Shown here in pieces: positions 45,487 to 55,719 of a stretch of 64,000 nucleotides of DNA (position 1 is the stretch's first letter; each line of letters begins with the position of its first letter). Made by a program: the position numbers and the translations under genes. The DNA is from Acidimicrobiales bacterium (GTDB taxonomy: Bacteria > Actinomycetota > Acidimicrobiia > Acidimicrobiales > SZUA-35), in NCBI GenBank assembly GCA_028285495.1, contig JANQPB010000010.1, positions 56,304 to 120,303 on the forward strand, written 5' to 3'. The notes under the pieces were generated by a model, which saw only the letters and a program-made list of their open reading frames with translations, did not search any database and was not told the origin of the DNA.

Positions 45487-46005
45487 ATGTGGCGCGATCG
45501 GCCCGATCCGGCGTTTCCAGGTGTGGACCGCTCGGACGGCGACGGCAACGACCAGGACGACGGCGACGAGCTGACGCAGCTCCTGGCCGAGGCGCAGCCC
45601 CGCCTGTGGCGCGCCTTCGCCGGCGCCAGGGGGCCGGACGGGGCCGACGAGGCCGTCGGTGAGGCGCTGGCCTGGGCCTGGGAGCACCGGGCCAGGCTGC
45701 TGGCCATGGACAACCCGGTCGGCTACCTCTACCGGGTCGGGTTGAGCCGGTCGACCCCCCGGCGACGGCCCGAGCTGCCGTCGGCGGCCGACGTCGGCCT
45801 GCCCCACATCGAGCCGGGACTGGTCCCGGCGCTGCAGCGGCTCCCGATCCGGCAGCGCTCGGCCGTGTGGCTCGTCCACGGCTGCGGCTGGAGCTACGCG
45901 GAGGTCGCCGAGGCGCTCGGCGTCTCCACCTCGACGGTCGGGACCCACACCAGTCGGGCCCTCGACGCCCTGCGACAGGCGCTGGAGGTCCAGGTCCATG
46001 GATGA
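45487..46005 (+). CDS. ECF-like RNA polymerase sigma factor
   Basis: A 172-residue sigma-70-related protein. Region 4 is clear (LPIRQRSAVWLVHGCGWSYA, then EVAEALGVSTSTVGTHTSRA). Region 2 is weak, with EALAWAWEHRARLLAMDNPVGYLYRVG as the expected helix and no usual DExxQ signature. It overlaps the next gene (membrane-anchored protein) by 8 nt, the classical layout for sigma and anti-sigma pairs. It may be a low-activity or specialised sigma factor. Confidence 0.78.
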   Translation: MWRDRPDPAFPGVDRSDGDGNDQDDGDELTQLLAEAQPRLWRAFAGARGPDGADEAVGEALAWAWEHRARLLAMDNPVGYLYRVGLSRSTPRRRPELPSAADVGLPHIEPGLVPALQRLPIRQRSAVWLVHGCGWSYAEVAEALGVSTSTVGTHTSRALDALRQALEVQVHG

Positions 46006-48130
46006 TCGTCGCTCCATCGATCACGCCGAGCGCGATGGCGAGATCGCCGACCAGCTCCGGGCCTACGCCGAGGCCCTGACCCCGCCGACCGACCGACCGC
46101 AACCGATCGTCGGGCTCGAACGGACGGTCGACCGCCGCCGGTTCGGCGCCAGGGCCATCGCCATCGCCGCCGCCCTGCTCGCCGCGACCGTGGTCACCGG
46201 CTGGGCGGTGCTGCGGACCGACGGGGCCACGCCGACCGACACCGTCGACTCGGTCGAGCCCGAGCCGAATGGCGACGGGGAGAGGGACGGGGAGCCGACC
46301 GACGACGCCATCGATCGCACCGACGACGCAACCGTCGCCGGCGGTCGACCGCTGCTCGACTCGACCCGGTGGGCGATCATCGAGCACCATCCCGCCGACG
46401 ACGATCCCGCCGACGACGATGCGGCCGCCGTCCCGCCGTCAACCGGGGCTCCGGCCCAGGCCCCGTTGTGGGCGTGGCGCCTCGACGGCGCGGTCTACGT
46501 GCTCGTCGAGGGCTACACCGGGGCGGCCGATCCACTCGATCGGGCGGAGCCGTCGGCCGAGGGCAATCGGGTGACGCTCGGCTGGATCGACGGATCGGCC
46601 GCGCTCGGGCTCCAGAGCTACGACGTCGACGCGGCGACGGTGCTGGCGACGGCCGGACGGCTCGAACGCCGAGGCGACGGGTGGTCGCTCGCCGGGGGTG
46701 AGGTGCTGGTGGCCGATCCCGACCCGGGGCCGCCGATGCCGTCCGACCAGATCGGTCTGGCCCCGATCGACGACGGCCGGGCCGGCCTGGCCGCGACGGT
46801 CACGATGCTGGTCAGCGACGGAGGTCCCGCCGCCATGTACCGGGAGCTGTTCGAGGCCAGCAGCATCGGCACGGTGACCGAGGTCGACATCGCCGGCTCC
46901 CCCGGCTTCCTGATCGTCGGCCCGTTGGTGTCCTACGCCGTCGCCGCCGGCGACGGGTGGTCGGCGTCGTGGCAGACCCTGGACCCGGACGTCGACCTCG
47001 GCGCCGTCGTCGACCAGACCGAGCTCGTCGAGCCGGAGGCCTGGCGGTCGGCGGCCGAGCGGGCGGAGGTCAACCTGGAGGCGGCGCTTGGCGCCGTCGC
47101 CGCCGAGCGCCAGGCTCAGGCCGAGCGCCGGGCCGAGGGTGAGGGCGGCGTCGAGGACTCGGCATCGACGGAGCCGCCGTTCGACCCGGCCGACCTGCCC
47201 CGCTACCGGCTGCCCGAGCCGTGGCGGCTGGCCTGGGTGACCGACATGGGTCTGTGGACCGACGAGCAGTGGGCGCAACGGCAGGCGCTGTTCGAGGCCA
47301 ACCGGCCGGCGGGGGTCGTCTTCCCCGACCTGGTCAGGACCCAGGGGTTCCGGATCACCGGCACCGACGCCGGCGTCCCGGTTGCCATCCCCGAGGTGGT
47401 GGTGACCATCCACCGGTTCGCCGAGCAACGCCCGGCGGAGCACCTCGTCACCGAGGGCGGTCGCCCGATCGAGGTGGCCGGGCTGACCGGAGCCATCGAC
47501 GAGGTCATGACCCTCGGCGGCCCGCTCGCCATCATCGGGGTCGGCGACGACCGCCATCACGTCGAGATCCGGGCCGCCGGCATCGCCGAGGACGACCTCG
47601 TCGCCTTCGCCGCCACCCTCGGCCCGGTCGGACCCGACCTGGCCGACGGGCTCCGCAGCGACGACCGGGCCGCCGAGCTGGTCGTCGACCTGCCGGGTTC
47701 GGCCGGCGAGCGGAGTCGCTTCCGATCGAGGTCACTCACCGCCTACGAGGACCTCCAGGACCCCGACGGCCGCGGCCCGACCGTGTCGGTCGAGACACTC
47801 GACCGGCAGCAGTTCGCCCTCGGCCTGGCCCCGCTCCGGCCCCCACTCGACGGGTCCGAGTGGCGGTTGATCGACGGCGGCCGGTTCCTGTTCCAGTCGG
47901 CCGACGCCATCCAGGCCGCGGCCGACGCCGACCCGGAGATCCTGATCGACGACCCGGTCCCGTCCACGCTCGTCCGCTACGACCCGGCCGACGAGATTGC
48001 CATCACCCTGCACGCCGCCATGGAGCTGGACGAGCTGATCGACCTGTTCGACCGGCTCGAACCGGTCGAGCTCGACGCCTGGCGCGAGCTGGTCGAGCCC
48101 TACAACGCCGATCCGGTCCGCCCCCGCTGA
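45998..48130 (+). CDS. Membrane-anchored protein, possible anti-sigma partner
   Basis: The 710-residue protein has a ~45-residue cytoplasmic N-terminus (AERDGEIADQLRAYAEALTP), one membrane helix (AIAIAAALLAATVVTGWAVL), an acidic linker and a very large extracytoplasmic region without a family I recognise. The N-terminal layout resembles anti-sigma factors that bind their sigma in the cytoplasm. It overlaps the sigma gene, supporting that pairing. The outer part may sense an envelope signal. A charged Ala/Glu helix lies near residues 355-390. Confidence 0.6.
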   Translation: MDDRRSIDHAERDGEIADQLRAYAEALTPPTDRPQPIVGLERTVDRRRFGARAIAIAAALLAATVVTGWAVLRTDGATPTDTVDSVEPEPNGDGERDGEPTDDAIDRTDDATVAGGRPLLDSTRWAIIEHHPADDDPADDDAAAVPPSTGAPAQAPLWAWRLDGAVYVLVEGYTGAADPLDRAEPSAEGNRVTLGWIDGSAALGLQSYDVDAATVLATAGRLERRGDGWSLAGGEVLVADPDPGPPMPSDQIGLAPIDDGRAGLAATVTMLVSDGGPAAMYRELFEASSIGTVTEVDIAGSPGFLIVGPLVSYAVAAGDGWSASWQTLDPDVDLGAVVDQTELVEPEAWRSAAERAEVNLEAALGAVAAERQAQAERRAEGEGGVEDSASTEPPFDPADLPRYRLPEPWRLAWVTDMGLWTDEQWAQRQALFEANRPAGVVFPDLVRTQGFRITGTDAGVPVAIPEVVVTIHRFAEQRPAEHLVTEGGRPIEVAGLTGAIDEVMTLGGPLAIIGVGDDRHHVEIRAAGIAEDDLVAFAATLGPVGPDLADGLRSDDRAAELVVDLPGSAGERSRFRSRSLTAYEDLQDPDGRGPTVSVETLDRQQFALGLAPLRPPLDGSEWRLIDGGRFLFQSADAIQAAADADPEILIDDPVPSTLVRYDPADEIAITLHAAMELDELIDLFDRLEPVELDAWRELVEPYNADPVRPR

Positions 48131-48140
48131 TGGCGGCCAG

Positions 48141-50108
<1,968 letters not shown>

Positions 50109-50197
50109 CGCGTTCCTCGGGGGCAGGCGTGGAAGTGTCAACCCCCAGGCTACCGCCCGCTGGCCCCGGCTCAGCGGGCGGCCCTAGGCTCGCCACT

Positions 50198-51082
50198 GTG
50201 ACCTCTGCCCCGCTCAGCGACGCCCAGGTGGCGGCCTATCGGGAGGCCGGCGTCGTCCACGTGCCCGGCGCCGTCGACGAGGACATGGTGGCGGCGATGG
50301 CCGACGCGGTCGAGCAGATCCTCGACGCCCCGAGCCGGTTCGGCGGCGACATCACCGAGCCGGGGCGGCCCGGCCGGTTCTTCCAGGACCGGCACCTGTT
50401 CCCCCGCAACGACACCTTCCGGGGCTTCCTGCACGCCACGCCGCTGGCGGCGATGGCGGCCCAGGCCACCGGCTCGGACACGATCCGGGCCTTCTACGAC
50501 CACGTGTTCGTCAAGGAGCCGGGTACCGCCGAGCAGTTCGCCTGGCATCAGGACCGGCCGTACTGGGCCGTCGACGGCACCCAGGTCTGCTCGACGTGGG
50601 TGGCGCTGACCCCGGCCGACGTCGGGTCGAGCGCGCTCGAGTTCGTCGCCGGGTCACACGCCTGGGGCCGCACGTTCCGCCCGGAGTTTCCCGCCCTCGA
50701 GGGTCGGGATCCCGACGAGGTGGAGCAGCACCTGTGGCGGGGGGTGGCCGACCACATCCGCTCGTTCGACGACGTCTGCCCCGCCTTCGAGGACGAGCCC
50801 GAGACCTACGAGATCCTCGGCTTCGCCGTCGAGCCGGGCGACGCCCTGCTGTTCGACTTCCGCACGGTCCACCGCAGCGGCCCCAACCAGGGCACCGGTC
50901 GGCGGGCCGCCATCTCGTGGCGCTGGCTCGGCGACGATGCGATCTGGGCGCCGAAGCCGGGCGCCGACCCGATCGTCCGTCAGGACGACACCTTCCTGGC
51001 CCCGGGTGACCGGATCACCGACGACGAGGTGTTCCCCGTCGTCCACCCGCCGTCAGGAGCGGTCGCAGCTCACCAGCCGTAG
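50198..51082 (+). CDS. Phytanoyl-CoA dioxygenase (PhyH) family protein
   Basis: The 294-residue Fe(II)/2-oxoglutarate dioxygenase has the metal motif HQDRPYW (HxD), VSTWVALTPADVGSSALEFVAGSH-like strands in CSTWVALTPADVG, and the distal histidine in LFDFRTVHRSGPN, with Arg in GRRAAISWRW. Substrate unknown; the family hydroxylates acyl-CoAs and diverse small molecules. TAGGCT lies 7 nt before the GTG start (leaderless). Its 3' end overlaps the convergent mini-SET gene by 13 nt. Confidence 0.85.
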   Translation: MTSAPLSDAQVAAYREAGVVHVPGAVDEDMVAAMADAVEQILDAPSRFGGDITEPGRPGRFFQDRHLFPRNDTFRGFLHATPLAAMAAQATGSDTIRAFYDHVFVKEPGTAEQFAWHQDRPYWAVDGTQVCSTWVALTPADVGSSALEFVAGSHAWGRTFRPEFPALEGRDPDEVEQHLWRGVADHIRSFDDVCPAFEDEPETYEILGFAVEPGDALLFDFRTVHRSGPNQGTGRRAAISWRWLGDDAIWAPKPGADPIVRQDDTFLAPGDRITDDEVFPVVHPPSGAVAAHQP

Positions 51083-51429
51083 TCGTGGGTCAGCTCCTCC
51101 CCCGGGTCGACGGGGCGGAGCGTGACGAGGCCGAGGTCGGTGAGGGCACCGTTCGGGTCGCCGCTGTGGTTGACGTAGCGGAGGTCGTTGGTCAGCTCGA
51201 TCGCCAGGTCGTCGGAGAGCCAGAGCACGTGCATCCCGTCCTCGTCGGTCAGGACCCCCTCGAGTCGACCGACCACGACCTCGGCGGCCAGCGGCGCGGC
51301 GGCGAACAGGCCGAGTCCGTGGATCGCGCTCGGGCCGACCCGCACCGTTCCCGGCTCGATCGACGGCCGAGCCGGCCGAGGCTCGATCGTCGGCGAAGGC
51401 TCGGCGGCGGACAGGAGGGGTGAGGTCAC
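51070..51429 (-). CDS. Minimal SET-domain protein
   Basis: A 119-residue protein that consists almost only of a SET fold: IHGLGLFAAAPLAAEVVVG (SAM-binding strand), LRYVNHSGDPNGALTD (equivalent of NHSxxPN) and GEELTHDYGW (equivalent of ELTxDY). Pre-SET and post-SET cysteines are missing, as in other small bacterial SET proteins. It could methylate a lysine on an unknown protein, but activity is not shown. The GTG start has TACACC 6 nt upstream. The 3' end overlaps the neighbouring PhyH gene. Confidence 0.72.
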   Translation of the reverse strand: MTSPLLSAAEPSPTIEPRPARPSIEPGTVRVGPSAIHGLGLFAAAPLAAEVVVGRLEGVLTDEDGMHVLWLSDDLAIELTNDLRYVNHSGDPNGALTDLGLVTLRPVDPGEELTHDYGW

Positions 51430-51504
51430 CGCATCGGTGTAGCAGCATCGGCCCGTCGAGACACCCTCGCAACACGGGTGTCCCGACGGACGAGCTCGTC
51501 GGCC

Positions 51505-52365
51505 CTACCCGACCTCCTCCCCCGGTGGCCGCCACCGGTGGAAGTCGGGGTCACGCTTGGCCTGGAAGGCCGCGATGCCCTCGGCCGCGGCGGCCGTGCC
51601 GAACGTGGCGTAGTAGACCTGTCGCTCGAAGGCGAGGCCCTCCGACAGGCCCGACTCCTCGGCCCGGTTGACCGCCTGGCGGGCCAGGCGCCCCGTGAGC
51701 TCGGCGTAGCCGGCGATCGTGGTGGCGGCGTCGACGGCCTCGTCGAGCGCCCCGCCCTCCTCGACCACCCGGGCCACCAGGCCGGCCTGCAGGGCCCGCT
51801 CGGCCCCGAGCATCCGCCCGGTGAGGATCAGGTCCATCGCCAGCTGCTTGCCGACGGCCTTGGTCAGCCGCTGCGTTCCGCCCATGCCCGGGATCAGCCC
51901 GAGCTTGATCTCGGGCTGGCCGAAGCGGGCCGTTGTGTCGGCGATGATGAAGTCGCACAGCAGGGCCAGCTCGCAGCCGCCGCCGAGGGCGTAGCCGGTG
52001 ACGGCGGCGATCTTCGGCGTGCCGATGGCGGCCAGCCGGTCCCAGCCGGCCAGGAACCGCTCGGCGTTGGCCACCTCGAAGTCGAGGTGGTCCATCTCGC
52101 CGATGTCGGCGCCGGCGGCGAAGGCCCGACCGACTCCCGTGATCACGAGACAACCGATGCCGGGATCGGCGTCGAGTTCCTCGGCCGCGGTCACCAGCGC
52201 TCGCATCAGGTCGTGGTTGAGGGCGTTGAGCACCTCCGGTCGCTGCAGGGTGAGGATGGCGACCCGGCCCCGGCGCTCGACGGCCAGACCGGCCTCGTGG
52301 TGCGCCACCCCGCGCCCGCCAGCCGTCGGCGTCGGGTCGATGGTGTGGTCGATCACGTCGCTCAT
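51505..52365 (-). CDS. Enoyl-CoA hydratase/isomerase (crotonase) family
   Basis: The 286-residue crotonase has the oxyanion segments AFAAGADIGEM and GYALGGGCELALLCD, and GQPEIKLGLIPGMGGTQRL. The ~25 residues before the fold are extra. It hydrates trans-2-enoyl-CoA or acts in a related reaction. Alternative start: a GTG two codons earlier overlaps the stop of the upstream flavoreductase gene by 4 nt, which fits operon coupling. Third gene in the AMP-binding/flavoreductase/crotonase operon. Confidence 0.85.
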   Translation of the reverse strand: MSDVIDHTIDPTPTAGGRGVAHHEAGLAVERRGRVAILTLQRPEVLNALNHDLMRALVTAAEELDADPGIGCLVITGVGRAFAAGADIGEMDHLDFEVANAERFLAGWDRLAAIGTPKIAAVTGYALGGGCELALLCDFIIADTTARFGQPEIKLGLIPGMGGTQRLTKAVGKQLAMDLILTGRMLGAERALQAGLVARVVEEGGALDEAVDAATTIAGYAELTGRLARQAVNRAEESGLSEGLAFERQVYYATFGTAAAAEGIAAFQAKRDPDFHRWRPPGEEVG

Positions 52366-52367
52366 CG

Positions 52368-53741
52368 TCACGAGTCCCAGATCGCGCCGTAGGCCGGGAT
52401 GCCCCGCTGCTCCATGCCCTCGACCACCCGCCACGTCAGCGCCGGGTTGGAGATGCAGATCACGGCCTCGGCCCCGGTGGCCAGCACGGCCTCGTTGGCC
52501 AGCTCGACGAGGTCGGGCTTGCCGTCGGCGTCGGTGTCCCACACGAGCGCATCGGGCTGCACGGACCGGATCTCGTCGACGAGGTCCTGGCCGTAGGTCC
52601 TCACCGGGTTGCGGGTGGCCCAGATCAGGTGGGCCGGCACCTCCTTGGCCAGCAGGTGGGGCAGGCAGGGCCCGATCCCGGAGCCGGTGGCGACGTACAC
52701 CACCTTGCGGAACAGCACCTCGATGTTGGCGACGCCGGCGGTGGCGATGCCCTTCACCCAGACGTGCTCCGGCTTGTCGTCGATGAACGAGCCGGTCCAG
52801 TCGCCCGAGCGGGAGATCGTGAGCCGGAAGCCGTCGCGGCCCGGCTCGGGCACGTTGGCGAACGAGTGCCACTCGAGCAGCGGGTGACGGCTCACCCCGG
52901 TCGACGACCCGGCGAACGGCGTGTAGCCGTGGTCGAACCGGGTGAGGGCCACGTGGTCGGACGGCGACACGATCTCGACCGGCACCTTCTTCAACCGCAG
53001 CCAGGGCAGGGCCACGCTGATCGTGACCGCCACCAGGGCCCAGACCGGCCAGGCCCCGGTCGCGGCGGCGAGACCGCCGCCCGGGCCCGCCAGCAGCGGC
53101 ACCAGGGTCACCACCCAGAACAGCACCAGCGCCGACCAGCCGCCGAGACGGTGGACCCGCTCGAACCGGTCGTGGTGCTTCTGGCGGACGAACGGCAGGG
53201 CGGTGGCCACGATGGCCACCAGCAGCGCCGCCAGCGCCACGTTGGCGACCAGCAGCACCGCCCCGACCCGGGGGTTGCCGCCGATCGCCCCGGCGGTCAG
53301 CACCGCCAGGTGGATGAGGAACCACAGGGTGGCGGCGGTGGCCGCCGAGGTGTGGATGCCCCCGAAGTGGTAGACCTTCCCGAGCGTCCACCGGATCCGG
53401 AGGGGCCACGACGTCGGTGCCCGGGTGGCCAGCCAGAACAGTGCGTTGATCACGTACTGCTGGCGGATCAGCACGGCCGCGGTGAGGTTGGCCACCACGA
53501 GGTTGGCGGCCGGGGTCGGATCGATCGAGGCCGGGGCACGGAGGTCCCAGCCGCCGACGATCCGCCAGGCCAGCACCAGGTTGACGGCGGCGACCAGCCA
53601 GACCAGCCGGTTGTAGTGCTTCATCTCCCGCCGCTTGAAGAACCGCCGGACGGGACCGGGGATCCGCCGCTCGGCCGGACGGCCACCGTCGACCGGTGCA
53701 TCGGTTGCGGGACCGTGAGCTCGTTCGAGGATCGTCATCAC
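52368..53741 (-). CDS. Membrane ferric-reductase-like FAD/NAD(P) oxidoreductase
   Basis: The 457-residue protein has ~6 membrane helices (about residues 45-250). Conserved histidines lie in GKVYHFGGIHTSAA, FLIHLAV and ERVHRLGGW, suitable as heme ligands or for an electron path. A cytoplasmic FAD/NAD(P) module follows (SRSGDWTGSFID; VVYVATGSGIGPCLPHLL). This combination with an AMP-binding protein resembles the fungal TmpL architecture. It overlaps its upstream AMP-binding gene by 4 nt and is followed by a crotonase gene. Donor and acceptor are unknown. Confidence 0.75.
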   Translation of the reverse strand: MMTILERAHGPATDAPVDGGRPAERRIPGPVRRFFKRREMKHYNRLVWLVAAVNLVLAWRIVGGWDLRAPASIDPTPAANLVVANLTAAVLIRQQYVINALFWLATRAPTSWPLRIRWTLGKVYHFGGIHTSAATAATLWFLIHLAVLTAGAIGGNPRVGAVLLVANVALAALLVAIVATALPFVRQKHHDRFERVHRLGGWSALVLFWVVTLVPLLAGPGGGLAAATGAWPVWALVAVTISVALPWLRLKKVPVEIVSPSDHVALTRFDHGYTPFAGSSTGVSRHPLLEWHSFANVPEPGRDGFRLTISRSGDWTGSFIDDKPEHVWVKGIATAGVANIEVLFRKVVYVATGSGIGPCLPHLLAKEVPAHLIWATRNPVRTYGQDLVDEIRSVQPDALVWDTDADGKPDLVELANEAVLATGAEAVICISNPALTWRVVEGMEQRGIPAYGAIWDS

Positions 53742-55399
53742 ACGACCTCCCCGCGATGGGACGACCCGCCGGCGAGCGGGCCGATGGCCTGCTCGGCCAG
53801 CTCACGGAGCGCCCGCTTGTCGATCTTGCCCCGATCGGTTCGGGGGAGGCGGTCGAGGGCGAAGACCCTGGCCGGCACGCAGTAGTACGGCAGGGCCTCG
53901 CCGACGGCGGCCGTCGCCGCCTCGGGGTCGACCGTGGCCGGCTCGGCGAAGGCGACCAGGTTGCGGTCGTCGTACCTGAGGGCCACCGCCCGCTCGCACG
54001 CCGGCTGGGCCTCGAGCACCGACGACACCGAGTCGAGCTCGACCCGGAAGCCCCGCACCTTGACCTGGTCGTCGGTCCGCCCGAAGTGCTCCAGTTCACC
54101 GTCGGCGGTCCAGCGGCCGAGGTCGCGGGTGCGGAACATCTTGCGACCGCCTCCGAGGAACGGGTCGTCGCGGTAGCGGTCGGCGTTGAGGCCGTCGGTC
54201 CGCTCGTCCGAGCCGAGATAACCGGCGGTCACGCAGTCGCCGCCGGCCCACATCTCGCCGACCTCACCGATCGGAAGCGGCCGGAGCTGGTCGTCGAGGA
54301 CGTAGACGGTGTTGTTCGGCGTCGGCGCCCCGATCGTCAGGCCGCGCTCGCCGTCGTAGCGCTGCACGGTGTTGACGATCGTGGTCTCGGTCGGGCCACA
54401 CGAGTTGTGGAAGCGGGCGAACTCGCTCCACGTGTCGGCCAGCGACACCGGGCAGGGCTCACCGGCCACCGCCACGATCTGCACCCGGTCACGACAGCGC
54501 TCGGCGTCGATCGAGGCCAGGATCGACGGGGTGGCGATGACGACGTCGACGTCGGCCGCGCAGGCCTCGATGTCCGCACCGCGGATGACCAGGGTGGCGC
54601 CGTGGGTGAGCGCCCCGTGGATCTCCCACTCGGCCATGTCGAAGGCGATGCTCAGGATCTGGCCGACCCGCATGCCCGGCTCGATGCCGAGGTCGCCCGG
54701 TCCGGTCAGCACGATGTTGGCGACGTTGCGGTGGGTGACGACCACGCCGTTCGGCGGGCCGGTCGTCCCCGAGGTGAAGAGCACGAAGCAGGGGTCGTCC
54801 GGCTGACCGGTCGCCCGTAGCGGCCTGGCGTCGACCGACGACGGCGCGGTGGCGGCCTCACCCCGCGCCGCCTCGTCGAGCAGCACGTCGACGTCGAGCA
54901 CCTCGGTGTCGGGGAACGCCGGGAGGTGCTGGCGCAGGTGGGACAGCGTGAGCACGACGGGGGCTCCCGTCCGCTCGGCGATGTAGGTCAGCTGACGCTC
55001 GGGGGCGACGCCGGCGTGCTGGGGGACGTAGGCCGCCCCGACCTTCAGCACGCCGAGCATGGCCGCCACCATCGGGATCGACCGCTCGACGAACAGCCCG
55101 ACGAGGTCGCCGCGCCCGACGCCGCCGGCCGTCAGGCGAACGGCGACGGTCTCGGCCAGCGCATCGAGCTGGCGGTAGGTGACCCGATCGGTCCCGTGCT
55201 CGACGGCGACGGCCTCGGGTCGGCGGGCGACCTGGGCCTCGAAGGCCCGGTGCAGGAGGTGGTGGGTGGGTGTGGCCACCGGACCCCAACCGAACTCGAC
55301 GAAGCGTCGACGGTCGTCTGGGCTCAGGTGACCGATCGGCCCCGGCTCGGCCGGGCCGGTCTGCGGGCGCGCCGCGGACGTGTGTTCCAGGATGGACAT
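53738..55399 (-). CDS. AMP-binding (adenylate-forming) enzyme without carrier domain
   Basis: The 553-residue adenylation protein belongs to the NRPS-like ANL superfamily. A3 motif is LFTSGTTGPPNGVVVTHRN (Asn in place of the usual Lys), A5 NSCGPTETT, A7 RTRDLGRWTADGELE, A8 GRTDDQVKVRGFRVEL and A10 PRTDRGKIDKRAL with the catalytic lysine. No peptidyl carrier or thioesterase domain is attached. The ATG follows AGAGGGG. It is first in an operon with a membrane flavoreductase and a crotonase. A substrate carboxylate cannot be deduced. Confidence 0.85.
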   Translation of the reverse strand: MSILEHTSAARPQTGPAEPGPIGHLSPDDRRRFVEFGWGPVATPTHHLLHRAFEAQVARRPEAVAVEHGTDRVTYRQLDALAETVAVRLTAGGVGRGDLVGLFVERSIPMVAAMLGVLKVGAAYVPQHAGVAPERQLTYIAERTGAPVVLTLSHLRQHLPAFPDTEVLDVDVLLDEAARGEAATAPSSVDARPLRATGQPDDPCFVLFTSGTTGPPNGVVVTHRNVANIVLTGPGDLGIEPGMRVGQILSIAFDMAEWEIHGALTHGATLVIRGADIEACAADVDVVIATPSILASIDAERCRDRVQIVAVAGEPCPVSLADTWSEFARFHNSCGPTETTIVNTVQRYDGERGLTIGAPTPNNTVYVLDDQLRPLPIGEVGEMWAGGDCVTAGYLGSDERTDGLNADRYRDDPFLGGGRKMFRTRDLGRWTADGELEHFGRTDDQVKVRGFRVELDSVSSVLEAQPACERAVALRYDDRNLVAFAEPATVDPEAATAAVGEALPYYCVPARVFALDRLPRTDRGKIDKRALRELAEQAIGPLAGGSSHRGEVV

Positions 55400-55715
55400 G
55401 TGGTTGTACCCCTCTGTCGGCGAGTCCCAACTCGGTGCCGGGACGGACCACCCCGAAACACGCCGGCCCCGTCCACCGTTCGCATCGGCTCCGTGGTTCA
55501 GGACCTCTTCAGAGATGTGAACACCGATGCCGGCGGTCGACCCCGAGCTCACCGGTCAAGGCAGGGACCGCAGCCGAGGCTCGGGCATCCCTCGTCGAGC
55601 GGCACCGGATCTTCGACCAGCAGAGCTTGTGAGTCGACCTGCTGTCGTCCGTGGCGCTGGCGGTCAACCTGTTCGGTGACCCCGCCACCGACCTCGATCG
55701 GGCCGACCGCCGGAG
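55400..55715. other. 316-nt gap with a nuclease-like remnant
   Basis: The gap is the promoter side of the AMP-binding gene (minus) and the end of the histidine phosphatase gene (minus). Apart from the plus-strand gene remnant described separately, no promoter motif or repeat stands out. Confidence 0.5.
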
Positions 55716-55719
55716 CTAC
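55549..55719 (+). pseudogene. Remnant of a PD-(D/E)XK-like nuclease gene (tentative)
   Basis: In one plus-strand frame the sequence reads EARASLVERHRIFDQQSL, an in-frame TGA at 55630-55632, then VDLLSSVALAVNLFGDPATD. The LLSSxxLxxNLFG motif is what I associate with PGN_0703-type restriction-endonuclease-like proteins (a NLLSSQPLCFNLFG block). There is no start codon, the rest of the domain is missing on both sides and the 3' end runs into the convergent phosphatase gene. Best read as a decayed fragment; the family link rests on one motif. Confidence 0.4.

Noticed and set aside
53738..55399. A non-ribosomal peptide synthetase cluster
   Set aside because: The AMP-binding protein has no carrier, condensation or thioesterase domain, and none is encoded nearby.
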